Below are positions 1 to 7,252 of a stretch of 13,284 nt of DNA, piece by piece. Every line of letters begins with the position of its first letter. The first letter of the stretch is position 1. The stretch covers positions 1 to 13,284 of the forward strand of contig JANXRT010000133.1 in assembly GCA_025356735.1 (NCBI GenBank). Direction: 5' to 3'. Both the position numbers and the translations under genes were made by a program. The stretch comes from Acetobacteraceae bacterium. Lineage in GTDB: Bacteria; Pseudomonadota; Alphaproteobacteria; Acetobacterales; Acetobacteraceae. The notes under the pieces were generated by a model that saw only the letters and a list, made by a program, of their open reading frames with translations, did no database searches and was not told the origin of the DNA.

Positions 1-191
1 GAAGATCCGTCGCCGTGAGTGGGATCCACGCATCTTTTTCCGTCGGCGTCGCGAGCGTACGTGCTCGCTTGGCATGCCCTCCGGGTCCTATGCCCGGTGC
101 GACGAGCGGTCGGACCGGGCCTGAGCAGGTAGTTTGCCCGACCGCGGAAGGAAGGGTGCCGCCGAGACCGGAACGCGACCGCGCGCAGCGG

Positions 192-368
192 ATCCCGCCA
201 GTGTCGGTTCGCCCGGAGGATCGGCCGGACTATATCGCCGGCTTGCAGCAGGCCCAGGCGGGCGGCGGGGTCGATGCGTTTGACCGGCTGCTTTACCAGC
301 GTCTGGACGCGACTTTGGACGAGGCACTGAACGCCTTTGGCCACGCGCTTGCCGCTCCTGGCCGGTGA
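192..368 (+). pseudogene. Possible C-terminal remnant of a Fic-family protein
   Basis: A reading frame open from the left edge to a TGA at 366-368 gives about 58 plausible residues from 192. They begin IPPVSVRPEDR and continue with YIAGLQQAQAG and FDRLLYQRLDATLDEALNAF. This resembles the tail of Fic (AMP-transferase) proteins, in which a GYPPV.I..EDR..Y...L..A..G segment follows the catalytic HPFxxGNGR loop. I see no HPF or GNGR motif upstream in any frame. The residues before 192 in the same frame look like unselected GC-rich sequence, so the catalytic core is missing or scrambled. The stub ends 10 bases before the ssrA fragment, which suggests a rearranged locus. The family assignment is by eye from memory of the family. 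An unrelated short ORF is the alternative. Confidence 0.42.
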
Positions 369-378
369 AGTCGGAAAA

Positions 379-419
379 GGGCATTCTGTTGTTCTCGCAG
401 CGACAGCGAAGGCCTGATG
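379..419 (-). repeat. Damaged partial copy of the tmRNA (ssrA) coding region
   Basis: On the minus strand, 419 to 396 matches 2220 to 2197 of the intact ssrA gene at 22 of 24 positions. This stretch covers the last eight codons of the proteolysis tag and here would read HQAFAVAA instead of HEAFAVAA. After 4 unmatched bases (392-395), positions 391 to 379 match 2161 to 2149 exactly over 13 bases (CAACAGAATGCCC). The intact gene has 35 bases between these two blocks, holding the tag stop codon and the 5' arm of the post-tag hairpin. The fragment therefore has a net 31-base internal loss and no stop after the tag. Order and orientation are kept, which argues for real descent from ssrA. It lies 17 bases beyond the stop codon of the TPR gene. 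Confidence 0.8.
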
Positions 420-436
420 GCGGCCGTTCCGCTCCG

Positions 437-2026
437 TTATTGAGTTACGTAGGCTCGGGCCTCGGCCAGTTCCGGACGATCGCTGTCGGCGTCCTTCGCC
501 ACCGCCAGCAGGCGCCGGTAATAGGTGACGGCTTTTTCGCGGTCGCCCGACCCGTTGGCGGCGCGGGCAGCGCCGGCGTAGCCGCGGAAGCGGTTCGGCT
601 CGCGGTGGGCGGAGGCCTCGTATTCCTTGAGCGCCAGTTGCGGCTGGCCGGTTTCGAGCAGCATGTCGCCGAGCAGCTCGCGGGCCGGCAGGATGCGGCC
701 CGGGGTGACGATGTGCTTCTCGTGGCTGTCCTCGAGGTCGGCCGCCTGGCGCATCCGCTTCAGCGCGTCGTCGTTGTCGTGCCGGGCCAGCGCGATCCAG
801 GCGGAGGCCGCGAGCTGCTGCACCTCGACCTCCGTCGCCCAATAGGTGTCCTTCGCCTCCACCAGCATTTGATGCAGCGGGACCAGCTCGGCGGCGTCGC
901 GGGCCGCGCCGGCGACATCGCCGAGGCGCGCGGCGCCGAGCGAGCGCGCGAACCAGGTGATCGCCAGGGTGTAGGGCAGCGTGACCGCGGCTGGTGCCAG
1001 CTGGGCCGCCGCACGCCAGTCGCCGCGCTCCACCGCCAGGCGCGCAGGCATCGAGGCTGAGGAGTAGGGTACTGGTCTAGGGTATGGCGGAGACAGCTTG
1101 AGCTTCAGGGCGTTGTCCATGGCGGCACGGGCGGCGTTGTCACGGCCTTCCTGGAGGTAGGCATAGACCGCGTAGTCGGTGGCGTGGAACGCCTCGCCCG
1201 GCTCATTGCCGGATACCGCGGCGCTGACGGCGCGCAGGTTGGTCGCGGCCGACTCGTCCCAGGCCCCGACGCGGGTGAAGATGTGCGACGGCATGTGGAG
1301 GGCGTGCGGCGCGGCCGGCGCCAGGCTGGCGTAGCGGCGGGCGTATGGCAGGCCCCGTTCGGCCAGCGGCGGCGCGTCGTAGACGTGGATCAAATAGTGC
1401 GAGATCCCGGGGTGATCGGGGTATCTGGCGAACTCCTTTTCCAGGATCGAAGCCGCGCGGGCGTAGGCGAGGAAGCTCTGGTCGGCCTGGGACTGGGTGC
1501 CGGCGATGTAGAGCGCGCTGAAGATCTGCGCCTCGTCGTCATCGGGGTAGCGCCTGGCCAATGCCTCGAACGCTTCGGCGCGGCTTTCCTGGCGGGCGCT
1601 TTCGGGCCGGCTGGCCCAGTCCTGGTAATAGGCGGCGACGGCCTCGATATAGTCCCGCTCGCGCGGGGTTTTGGCGCCGATCATGCGGCCGAGATCGATC
1701 GCCGCCTGTGCGGCCTCGGCGCCCTTTGGCGTGGAGCCGGTCCCGGCGAGCGGATTGAGCATCAGGATCGACGCGATGCCCCAGGTTGCCACCGCGCAAC
1801 CCGGGTCTCTCTTCAGCACGCCGCGAAAAGCCGCTTCCCCCGCGCTGAACCAGAACGAATGCAGCATCGCGACGGCCCGGGCGAGGTCGGCCTGTACTGA
1901 GGGCGCGCAGGAATTCTCAAAGCGGACCTGGCCGACGTCGCCGTGGTTCATGTCGGCATCGTGCGCGTGCTGGGCGGTCGCGGTGCCCGATACGGACAGC
2001 ATCAGGGCGAGTACTCGAAGCCACAT
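437..2026 (-). CDS. Secreted tetratricopeptide-repeat protein, function unknown
   Basis: The product is 529 residues. A signal peptide is visible at the N-terminus: an Arg at residue 4, a hydrophobic core LALMLSVSG, and likely cleavage after ATA near residue 18, so it should act in the periplasm or outside the cell. A short His/Asp-rich segment (HAHDADMNHGD, residues 20-30) follows and could bind metal (inference). The rest is helical and TPR-like: SFWFSAGEAAFRGVLKRDPGCAVATWGIA near residues 57-85, more repeats through the middle, and a clear C-terminal TPR region (about 455-515) with PQLALKEYEASAHREPNRFRGYAGAARA. This kind of protein is common in Proteobacteria without a defined role. The ATG at 2026 has a GAGGGG ribosome site (2035-2040, 8 bases away). 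It stands alone between ssrA and the ssrA fragment, reading in the same direction as ssrA. I see no enzyme motif. Confidence 0.9.
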   Translation of the reverse strand: MWLRVLALMLSVSGTATAQHAHDADMNHGDVGQVRFENSCAPSVQADLARAVAMLHSFWFSAGEAAFRGVLKRDPGCAVATWGIASILMLNPLAGTGSTPKGAEAAQAAIDLGRMIGAKTPRERDYIEAVAAYYQDWASRPESARQESRAEAFEALARRYPDDDEAQIFSALYIAGTQSQADQSFLAYARAASILEKEFARYPDHPGISHYLIHVYDAPPLAERGLPYARRYASLAPAAPHALHMPSHIFTRVGAWDESAATNLRAVSAAVSGNEPGEAFHATDYAVYAYLQEGRDNAARAAMDNALKLKLSPPYPRPVPYSSASMPARLAVERGDWRAAAQLAPAAVTLPYTLAITWFARSLGAARLGDVAGAARDAAELVPLHQMLVEAKDTYWATEVEVQQLAASAWIALARHDNDDALKRMRQAADLEDSHEKHIVTPGRILPARELLGDMLLETGQPQLALKEYEASAHREPNRFRGYAGAARAANGSGDREKAVTYYRRLLAVAKDADSDRPELAEARAYVTQ

Positions 2027-2139
2027 CGGAGGCGCCCCTCGATCGTTGATGTTCTGATTTGGAACGGCAGTTCACCTCACGAACGATCCCGTTGCAACGT
2101 TCAAGAATTCTGGGGTGCGATGGCAGAGACGGAAATCGT

Positions 2140-2316
2140 GAGAGTGGGGGGCATTCTGTTGCCCGGGGCCCCCCTAACCGCGCTTATCCCTGCTTACGCA
2201 GCGACAGCGAATGCCTCATGATTGTCATTGGCACTTGTGATATGACCCGATAACGGCGGTATCATGCCGAGCAAAAAGTGAGTCTTTACCACGCGTGTCG
2301 AGCCTGTTTCGCCCCC
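2140..2316 (-). ncRNA. ssrA: tmRNA coding piece
   Basis: It begins with the 5' acceptor strand GGGGGCG (2316-2310) and a D-loop-like segment containing GGCTCGAC. It carries the tag reading frame at 2232-2194. After the tag stop comes a strong hairpin, GGGGGGC (2174-2168) with GCCCCCC (2152-2146) and a 15-base loop. This hairpin is the last clear structure, so the 3' end is placed near 2140 as an estimate. No T-run terminator is visible downstream. Confidence 0.82.
2194..2232 (-). other. ssrA: tmRNA proteolysis-tag reading frame, ANDNHEAFAVAA plus stop
   Basis: The resume codon is GCC at 2232-2230. Twelve codons and a TAA at 2196-2194 follow, giving A-ANDNHEAFAVAA once the alanine charged on the tmRNA is counted. 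The ANDN start and the nonpolar AVAA end are the hallmarks of alphaproteobacterial tags; Caulobacter, from memory, has ANDNFAEEFAVAA. The C-terminal Ala-Ala is what ClpXP recognises, and the ANDN part binds the adaptor SspB in relatives. The choice of resume codon rests on this match. Confidence 0.88.
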
Positions 2317-2349
2317 ATGTTCCGTGAAGCGAACGCTTCCCGGATGGTA
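2317..2349 (-). other. Intervening segment removed from the permuted tmRNA precursor
   Basis: These 33 bases lie between the CCA end of the acceptor piece and the first G of the coding piece. They contain a perfect hairpin, GAAGC with GCTTC around a GTTC loop (2326-2339). In the precursor the paired acceptor stem brings both cut sites together. From general knowledge of two-piece tmRNA, RNase P would make the 5' end of the coding piece at 2316 and 3' processing would free the CCA. Confidence 0.75.
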
Positions 2350-2428
2350 TGGTGGAGGCGCCGGGCACTGCCCCCGGGTCCACAACGTTTATTCCACGCA
2401 CCGTTTATCGCCATAGCTGGTAGTCAGC
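2350..2428 (-). ncRNA. ssrA: tmRNA acceptor piece
   Basis: This is the tRNA-like 3' half. A 5-bp T stem, CCGGG (2377-2373) with CCCGG (2365-2361), closes a 7-base loop GGCAGTG (2372-2366). The 3' acceptor strand CGCCTCC (2360-2354), discriminator A (2353) and a genome-encoded CCA (2352-2350) follow. The loop lacks the usual TTCRA of tRNAs and of one-piece tmRNAs; from memory, two-piece tmRNAs often depart from it. The CCA end must be released by processing at 2350/2349. The 5' end near 2428 is inferred from the promoter. Confidence 0.85.
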
Positions 2429-2434
2429 ACGATC

Positions 2435-2462
2435 CATATAAGCGTTCTTGGCCTGTTGTGAA
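2435..2462 (-). promoter_or_regulatory. Probable sigma-70-type promoter of ssrA
   Basis: On the minus strand TTCACA (2462-2457) matches the -35 consensus at 5 of 6 positions. A 16-base spacer follows, then TATATG (2440-2435), which matches the -10 consensus at 4 of 6. Transcription would start near 2428, just ahead of the part of the acceptor piece that can pair with the coding piece. Position and strength fit a highly expressed stable RNA, but no start site has been measured. Confidence 0.55.
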
Positions 2463-2820
2463 AGGGTTGTGTGTTCGTTGGGGTGCCTGGGTCCAGGATG
2501 GGGGCGTTTTAGTTAATTTATGTGACTTATTTCTCCTGATTGTGCGTTGGATCTTGGTCGGCTGTTTGGTGAGGAAATGGGTTAATGGACTGAAGATGAT
2601 GGGTAGCGCAAGGGCTCACCGATCCTACGAGTTTGCTTGCTTTGTTATTGAATATGACTGTATGGTGGAGGATGGAACTTCTGCGGGACTACTCTGCCGA
2701 GCCTTCACCCGATTGGCACCTGATGCCTTTGCTGGCGCAGATCGTATCGGAATATGGACGAACTTCGGACGGTGGGACTTCGTAGCGGCAACAACGTGTT
2801 GAGACAACCATGAGATTCTC
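2463..2820. other. AT-richer intergenic stretch without a supportable gene
   Basis: This stretch is close to 50 percent GC by my count of two lines (2461-2580), against clearly higher values on both sides, and has runs such as TTTTAGTTAATTTATG near 2506-2525. A plus-strand frame is open from 2278 to 2802, but it runs antisense through ssrA, has no ribosome site and resembles no family I know. The stretch probably holds the thyX promoter and sequence left by past insertions. A small palindrome, CCTGGGTCCAGG, lies at 2486-2497. Confidence 0.5.
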
Positions 2821-2836
2821 GCTTCATGGATGCGCT

Positions 2837-2874
2837 CCAGGGCGCTTCCCTGGCGGGGTTTGGGGCGGCGCCCC
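2837..2874. repeat. Pair of GC-rich hairpins, REP-like, upstream of thyX
   Basis: CCAGGG/CCCTGG (2837-2842 with 2848-2853, loop CGCTT) is followed by GGGGC/GCCCC (2862-2866 with 2870-2874, loop GGC), then ATGCTTTTGG. The linker GGCGGGGTTTGGGGCGGC has the look of intergenic palindromes found in many copies in Acetobacterales genomes (from memory). The short T-run after the second stem would also allow weak rho-independent termination on the plus strand, which would lie upstream of thyX rather than after a known gene. Confidence 0.5.
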
Positions 2875-2937
2875 ATGCTTTTGGCTTCCGCTTGCGCGTA
2901 TCATGGCGCGAACGCGACTCGTGGCCGGAGATAAACG

Positions 2938-3876
2938 ATGAGCCTGACCGACGCCCAGCTTGCCGAGATCGAGGCCAATCGCGCGCAGCGGGCCGAGACG
3001 GCGCGGCCGACCGTGCCGGCGCTGGAGGCGATGCTGTTTGCCGCGATCCCGGTGCTCGACCACGGGTTTGTGCGGGTGATCGACTACATGGGCGACGATG
3101 CGGCGATCGTGCAGGCGGCGCGGGTTTCGTACGGGCGCGGCACAAGGCGGGTGTCGGAGGATGCCGGGCTGATCCGCTATTTGATGCGCCACCGCCACTC
3201 GACGCCGTTCGAGATGTGCGAGATCAAGTACCACGTGAAGCTGCCGATCTTCGTGGCTCGGCAGTGGATCCGGCACCGCACCGCCAACGTCAACGAGTAT
3301 TCGGCGCGGTATTCGATCCTGGACCGGGAGTTCTACATCCCGGCGCCGGAGAATCTGGCGGCGCAGTCCTCGGTCAATCGGCAAGGGCGGGGCGAGGTGC
3401 TGGGCGGCGAGCGGGCGATGCGGGTGCTCGACATGCTGCGCGAGGACGCGATGCGGAGCTACGACCACTATGTCGAGATGCTGGACGAGGCGGAGGATGG
3501 CAGGCCGCGCGATCCGGAGAACCCTGGGCTGGCGCGCGAGTTGGCGCGGATGAACCTGACGCTGAACACCTATACGCAGTGGTACTGGAAGACCGACCTG
3601 CACAACCTGCTCGGCTTTTTGTCTTTGCGTGCTGATGCGCATGCCCAGTACGAGATCCGGGTTTATGCCGATGCGATGGCGGCCACGGTCGCCGCCTGGG
3701 TGCCGGCGGCGTATCAGGCGTTTCAGGATTACCGGCTGGGCGCGGTGACTTTGTCGGCGCAGATGCTGAGCGTGGTGAAGTGGATGATCGCGGGGGAGGC
3801 GCCGGAGCAGAAGGCAAGCGGGCTTTCCAAGCGCGAATGGGACGAGCTGATGGCGGCACTCGGGCGGACCGCCTGA
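2938..3876 (+). CDS. thyX: FAD-dependent thymidylate synthase ThyX
   Basis: The enzyme makes dTMP from dUMP with methylene-tetrahydrofolate as carbon donor, using FAD and NADPH, and so yields tetrahydrofolate rather than dihydrofolate. The 312-residue product carries the ThyX motif at residues 112-126 (RHRTANVNEYSARYS). This matches RHRxxSxNExSxRY except for Asn at the first Ser position, which I recall as common in alphaproteobacterial ThyX. Other conserved parts are the RHRHSTPFEMCEIKYHVKLP segment (84-103) and LHNLLGFLSLR. The protein is longer than the roughly 220 residues of the Thermotoga enzyme, mainly at the N-terminus. The ATG at 2938 has a GGAG site 7 bases upstream (2927-2930). A pfkB kinase follows after 22 bases. 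ThyX often replaces ThyA, which is not in this window. Confidence 0.97.
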   Translation: MSLTDAQLAEIEANRAQRAETARPTVPALEAMLFAAIPVLDHGFVRVIDYMGDDAAIVQAARVSYGRGTRRVSEDAGLIRYLMRHRHSTPFEMCEIKYHVKLPIFVARQWIRHRTANVNEYSARYSILDREFYIPAPENLAAQSSVNRQGRGEVLGGERAMRVLDMLREDAMRSYDHYVEMLDEAEDGRPRDPENPGLARELARMNLTLNTYTQWYWKTDLHNLLGFLSLRADAHAQYEIRVYADAMAATVAAWVPAAYQAFQDYRLGAVTLSAQMLSVVKWMIAGEAPEQKASGLSKREWDELMAALGRTA

Positions 3877-3898
3877 GCGCGCGCCGGCTGGACCTGCG

Positions 3899-4807
<909 letters not shown>

Positions 4808-4859
4808 CTCCTCATCTCGGCAGCGTCACGGTTTTCCAGGGCACTGGCAGGAGGGATTG

Positions 4860-5861
4860 ATGCAACGCCGGGGAACCCTTTTGGCCCTTGCCGCAGCCAT
4901 TTCGGCCGGCGCCATCGGCGACGCCCGGGCGGACGGCGAAGGCGGCGTGGACGACGATGCCGCCGAGCCTGGCAACCTCGATGACGCATTGCGGCGGTTT
5001 CGCGCGCTGCCCGGAACCAAGGCCTACCTGGTGCAGGCGGGGATCGGCGGGTCGGTGGCGCGGCTCGCGCATCAGCCGGAGGCGGTGCTGTTCATCGCCA
5101 GCGCCTTCAAGACGTTCGTGCTCGGGCAGTATCTGCGCGATGTCGAGTCCGGCCGGCTGTCCGAGGACGAGGCTCTGGCGATCGACGACGGCGTGCGCAA
5201 CTTCGGCAGCCCGGTGTTCATCGATCTGGCCGGCGCCACCCCGGCGCGATCGGTGCTGGAGGCGATGATCACGCATAGCGACAACCTGGCCACCGACGCC
5301 GCCATGCGGAAGGTCGGCGCGGCCCGGGTGCGCGCGCTGATCGCCGAGGCCGGGCTGCGATCGACCCGTATCCCGGACTCGACGCGGCGGTTCGGCTCCT
5401 ACCTCGTCGGTGCGCCGGCGGGAGTGGACCTCGGCTGGCCCGGGATCGTGAAGGCGTTCGAGAACCCGCCTGGCCCGCTGCGTCCGCTGCTCAACGACGT
5501 GCAGACCATCGCCGGCAGCGCGCGCGACCTGGTTTCCTGGTACGAGCAGGCGCTGCAGGGCGCTTTCTTCACCAAGAAGCGGACGCTGGTCGAATTCAAG
5601 CGCATCCAGGCGATGTCCAGGCAGATTGCCGAGATCGTGCCGCCGGGCACGGTCGTCTATGCCAAAGGCGGCGAGGTGGAGGATTTCAACGGGGCGCGTG
5701 CCAAGAGCCTGGCCGGACAGATGATCGTCGGCAAGACACCGGTGACGTTCTGCTTCCTGGTGAACTGGAGCAGCACGGAGGGCGACTTCGCGACGGTCCA
5801 GGCCGAGTTCTTCTCGGCGATCGCCGCCATACTGCGCGGCATCCGGCGCGAGTTGCGGTGA
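4860..5861 (+). CDS. Secreted serine hydrolase of the class A beta-lactamase-like fold
   Basis: The 333-residue product has a signal peptide (QRRG then LLALAAAISAGAIG, likely cleaved after ARA near residue 24), so it should be periplasmic. The three active-site elements of the penicillin-binding/beta-lactamase fold are present and correctly spaced: S81-A-F-K84 (SxxK), S140-D141-N142 (SDN) and K269-G270-G271 (KxG). I cannot find the ExxLN motif with the Glu166 that deacylates penicillin in true class A enzymes; the matching stretch reads IPDSTRRFGSYLVGA. It may therefore be a peptidase, esterase or slow penicillin binder rather than a resistance enzyme. I chose the ATG at 4860, with GGAGGG at 4850-4855, over the in-frame TTG at 4857. 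It lies 52 bases after pfkB and converges with mrp, the stops being 23 bases apart. Confidence 0.9.
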   Translation: MQRRGTLLALAAAISAGAIGDARADGEGGVDDDAAEPGNLDDALRRFRALPGTKAYLVQAGIGGSVARLAHQPEAVLFIASAFKTFVLGQYLRDVESGRLSEDEALAIDDGVRNFGSPVFIDLAGATPARSVLEAMITHSDNLATDAAMRKVGAARVRALIAEAGLRSTRIPDSTRRFGSYLVGAPAGVDLGWPGIVKAFENPPGPLRPLLNDVQTIAGSARDLVSWYEQALQGAFFTKKRTLVEFKRIQAMSRQIAEIVPPGTVVYAKGGEVEDFNGARAKSLAGQMIVGKTPVTFCFLVNWSSTEGDFATVQAEFFSAIAAILRGIRRELR

Positions 5862-5884
5862 GTGGGTCGGGCGGCAAGGCGATC

Positions 5885-7054
5885 TCAGCCGATCACGATC
5901 CGCGGCCCGGCGTTTCGGACCTGCTGCTTGCCGGAAACCTTTTGCCACACGGCCTTGGCGATCGCGTCGAAGGCGTGCGCCGCCTCGCTATCGGGCGATT
6001 TGGCGACGATCGGCTGGCCGTCGTCGGATGCGGTGCGGATGTCGAGCAGCAGGGGCACCTCGCCCAGGAAGTCAGCGCCGATCCGCTGGGCCTCGGCCTT
6101 CGCGCCACCGTGGCCGAAGATGTCGGTGTGATGGCCGCAGTTCGGGCACTGGAAGAAGCTCATGTTCTCGACGATGCCGAGCACCGGCACGTTGGTGCGC
6201 TCGAACATCTTGACCCCCCGCCTGGCGTCGAGAAGGGCGATGTCCTGCGGGGTGGAGACGATCACGGCGCCGGACAGCGACACGCGCTGGGCGATGGTGA
6301 GCTGGGCGTCGCCGGTGCCCGGCGGCATGTCGATGACCAGGATGTCGAGCTTGCCCCAGGTGACCTGGCCGAGCATCTGCTCCAGCGCGCCCATCACCAT
6401 CGGACCACGCCAGATCATCGGGGTTTCTTCCTCGACCAGGAAGCCGATCGACATGGCCTTGAGGCCCCAGGCGTCGAGCGGCTGCATCTGGTCGCCGCGA
6501 ACCTCGGGCTTCCGATTGAGCCCGAGCATGCGCGGCAGGCTGGGGCCGTAGATGTCGGCGTCGAGCAGGCCGACGCGAAGGCCCTGGCGGGCCATGGAAA
6601 CGGCGAGGTTGACAGCTATGGTGGATTTGCCGACGCCGCCCTTGCCCGAGGCGACGGCGACGATGGCGCCGATGTCGGGCAGCAGCAGCGGCGGCTTGCC
6701 CCCCCGCCCGGCATCTGCACGCCCGGGCTCTGGGGCATGGCTATGGGCCGGCCTGGCGGGCGCCGCCGGTGCGGGCGCCGGGCGATGCGCGGTCAGGATC
6801 GCGGTGGCGTTGGTGATGCCGGGCTGGCGGGCGAGCAGCGCCTCGACCTGGCGGCGCACCGCCTCCATCGGCCCGGCCTGGTCGCGCGCGGTCCGCAGCG
6901 TCACCTGCACCAGGGAGCCGCGCAGATCGATCGCCTCGACGCGGCCGGCGGCGACGATGTCGTTTCCCGTCGCCGGATCGGCAATCGTGCGCAGCGTCGC
7001 GCGCAGGCTGTCCACCGTGGGGGTGGCGGCGTCGGAACCGGATGAAACGGTCAT
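5885..7054 (-). CDS. mrp: Mrp/ApbC-family iron-sulfur cluster carrier ATPase
   Basis: The 389-residue cytoplasmic P-loop ATPase binds Fe-S clusters and passes them to apo-proteins. Domains in order are an N-terminal MIP18/DUF59-like domain (about 15-90), an Ala/Pro/His-rich linker (about 91-122), and the ParA/MinD-type ATPase with a deviant Walker A GKGGVGKST (137-145, signature Lys138), DADIYGPS (165-172), Walker B-like IDMPPGTGD (241-249) and the cluster-binding C303-P-N-C306. Length and motifs are those of standard alphaproteobacterial Mrp. The ATG at 7054 has a weak ribosome site (GAAGG, 11 bases upstream). It is transcribed away from hflK across a 198-base gap that must hold both promoters. 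The 3' end faces the serine hydrolase gene with only 23 bases between. Confidence 0.96.
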   Translation of the reverse strand: MTVSSGSDAATPTVDSLRATLRTIADPATGNDIVAAGRVEAIDLRGSLVQVTLRTARDQAGPMEAVRRQVEALLARQPGITNATAILTAHRPAPAPAAPARPAHSHAPEPGRADAGRGGKPPLLLPDIGAIVAVASGKGGVGKSTIAVNLAVSMARQGLRVGLLDADIYGPSLPRMLGLNRKPEVRGDQMQPLDAWGLKAMSIGFLVEEETPMIWRGPMVMGALEQMLGQVTWGKLDILVIDMPPGTGDAQLTIAQRVSLSGAVIVSTPQDIALLDARRGVKMFERTNVPVLGIVENMSFFQCPNCGHHTDIFGHGGAKAEAQRIGADFLGEVPLLLDIRTASDDGQPIVAKSPDSEAAHAFDAIAKAVWQKVSGKQQVRNAGPRIVIG

Positions 7055-7252
7055 CTGCTTGCAAACCTTCGTGTGACGGTCAATATGCAGCCGGCCAGTT
7101 GATGCGCCGGCGCGCCGATGCGGGCGCGACCTTCATATGGCCCATGCCGGCATATCCGCCAATTCGATGCTTACTTCGAAAATATGCGCCCACCTCGAAA
7201 GATACGCGGCGTTCTAGCGTCGCCTGAACTCATAATGGAGCGTTCTTCCCCC

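Larger units (their letters stand above)
2140..2428 (-). ncRNA. ssrA: Permuted two-piece transfer-messenger RNA (tmRNA)
   Basis: tmRNA, with SmpB, frees ribosomes stalled on mRNAs without a stop codon and adds a degradation tag. This is the circularly permuted form typical of alphaproteobacteria, with the acceptor piece transcribed first, then a spacer, then the coding piece. Three signs agree. The acceptor piece ends CGCCTCCACCA at 2360-2350. The coding piece begins GGGGGCG at 2316-2310, which pairs with CGCCTCC over all 7 positions, with a G3-U70 wobble, the alanine identity element. The tag ANDNHEAFAVAA followed by TAA lies at 2232-2194. Possible further pairing between the pieces is CACGC (2297-2293) with GCGTG (2399-2395), and CCGTTATCG (2256-2248) with CGATAAACGG (2410-2401). 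The outer ends are estimates: the 5' end from the promoter spacing, the 3' end just past the last hairpin. smpB is not in the window. Confidence 0.92.

Noticed and set aside
2149..2220. Integron attC site or MITE suggested by the GGCATTC/GAATGCC inverted ends
   Set aside because: The inverted ends and internal hairpin are explained by tmRNA structure and the tag sequence; no GTTRRRY/RYYYAAC core sites are present.
2194..2385. Minus-strand 63-codon ORF ending ...ANDNHEAFAVAA
   Set aside because: It is not a protein gene. Its last 12 codons are the tmRNA tag, and the rest runs through the tmRNA coding piece and the CCA end of the acceptor piece.
2278..2802. Plus-strand 174-codon ORF between ssrA and thyX
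   Set aside because: It runs antisense to ssrA, has no ribosome site, uses codons unlike the neighbouring genes and matches no known family by eye.
7135..7155. Imperfect palindrome ATATG...CATAT in the mrp-hflK gap as an operator
   Set aside because: Only the outer five bases pair well and no known regulator fits; too weak to list. No convincing heat-shock promoter was found in this gap either.
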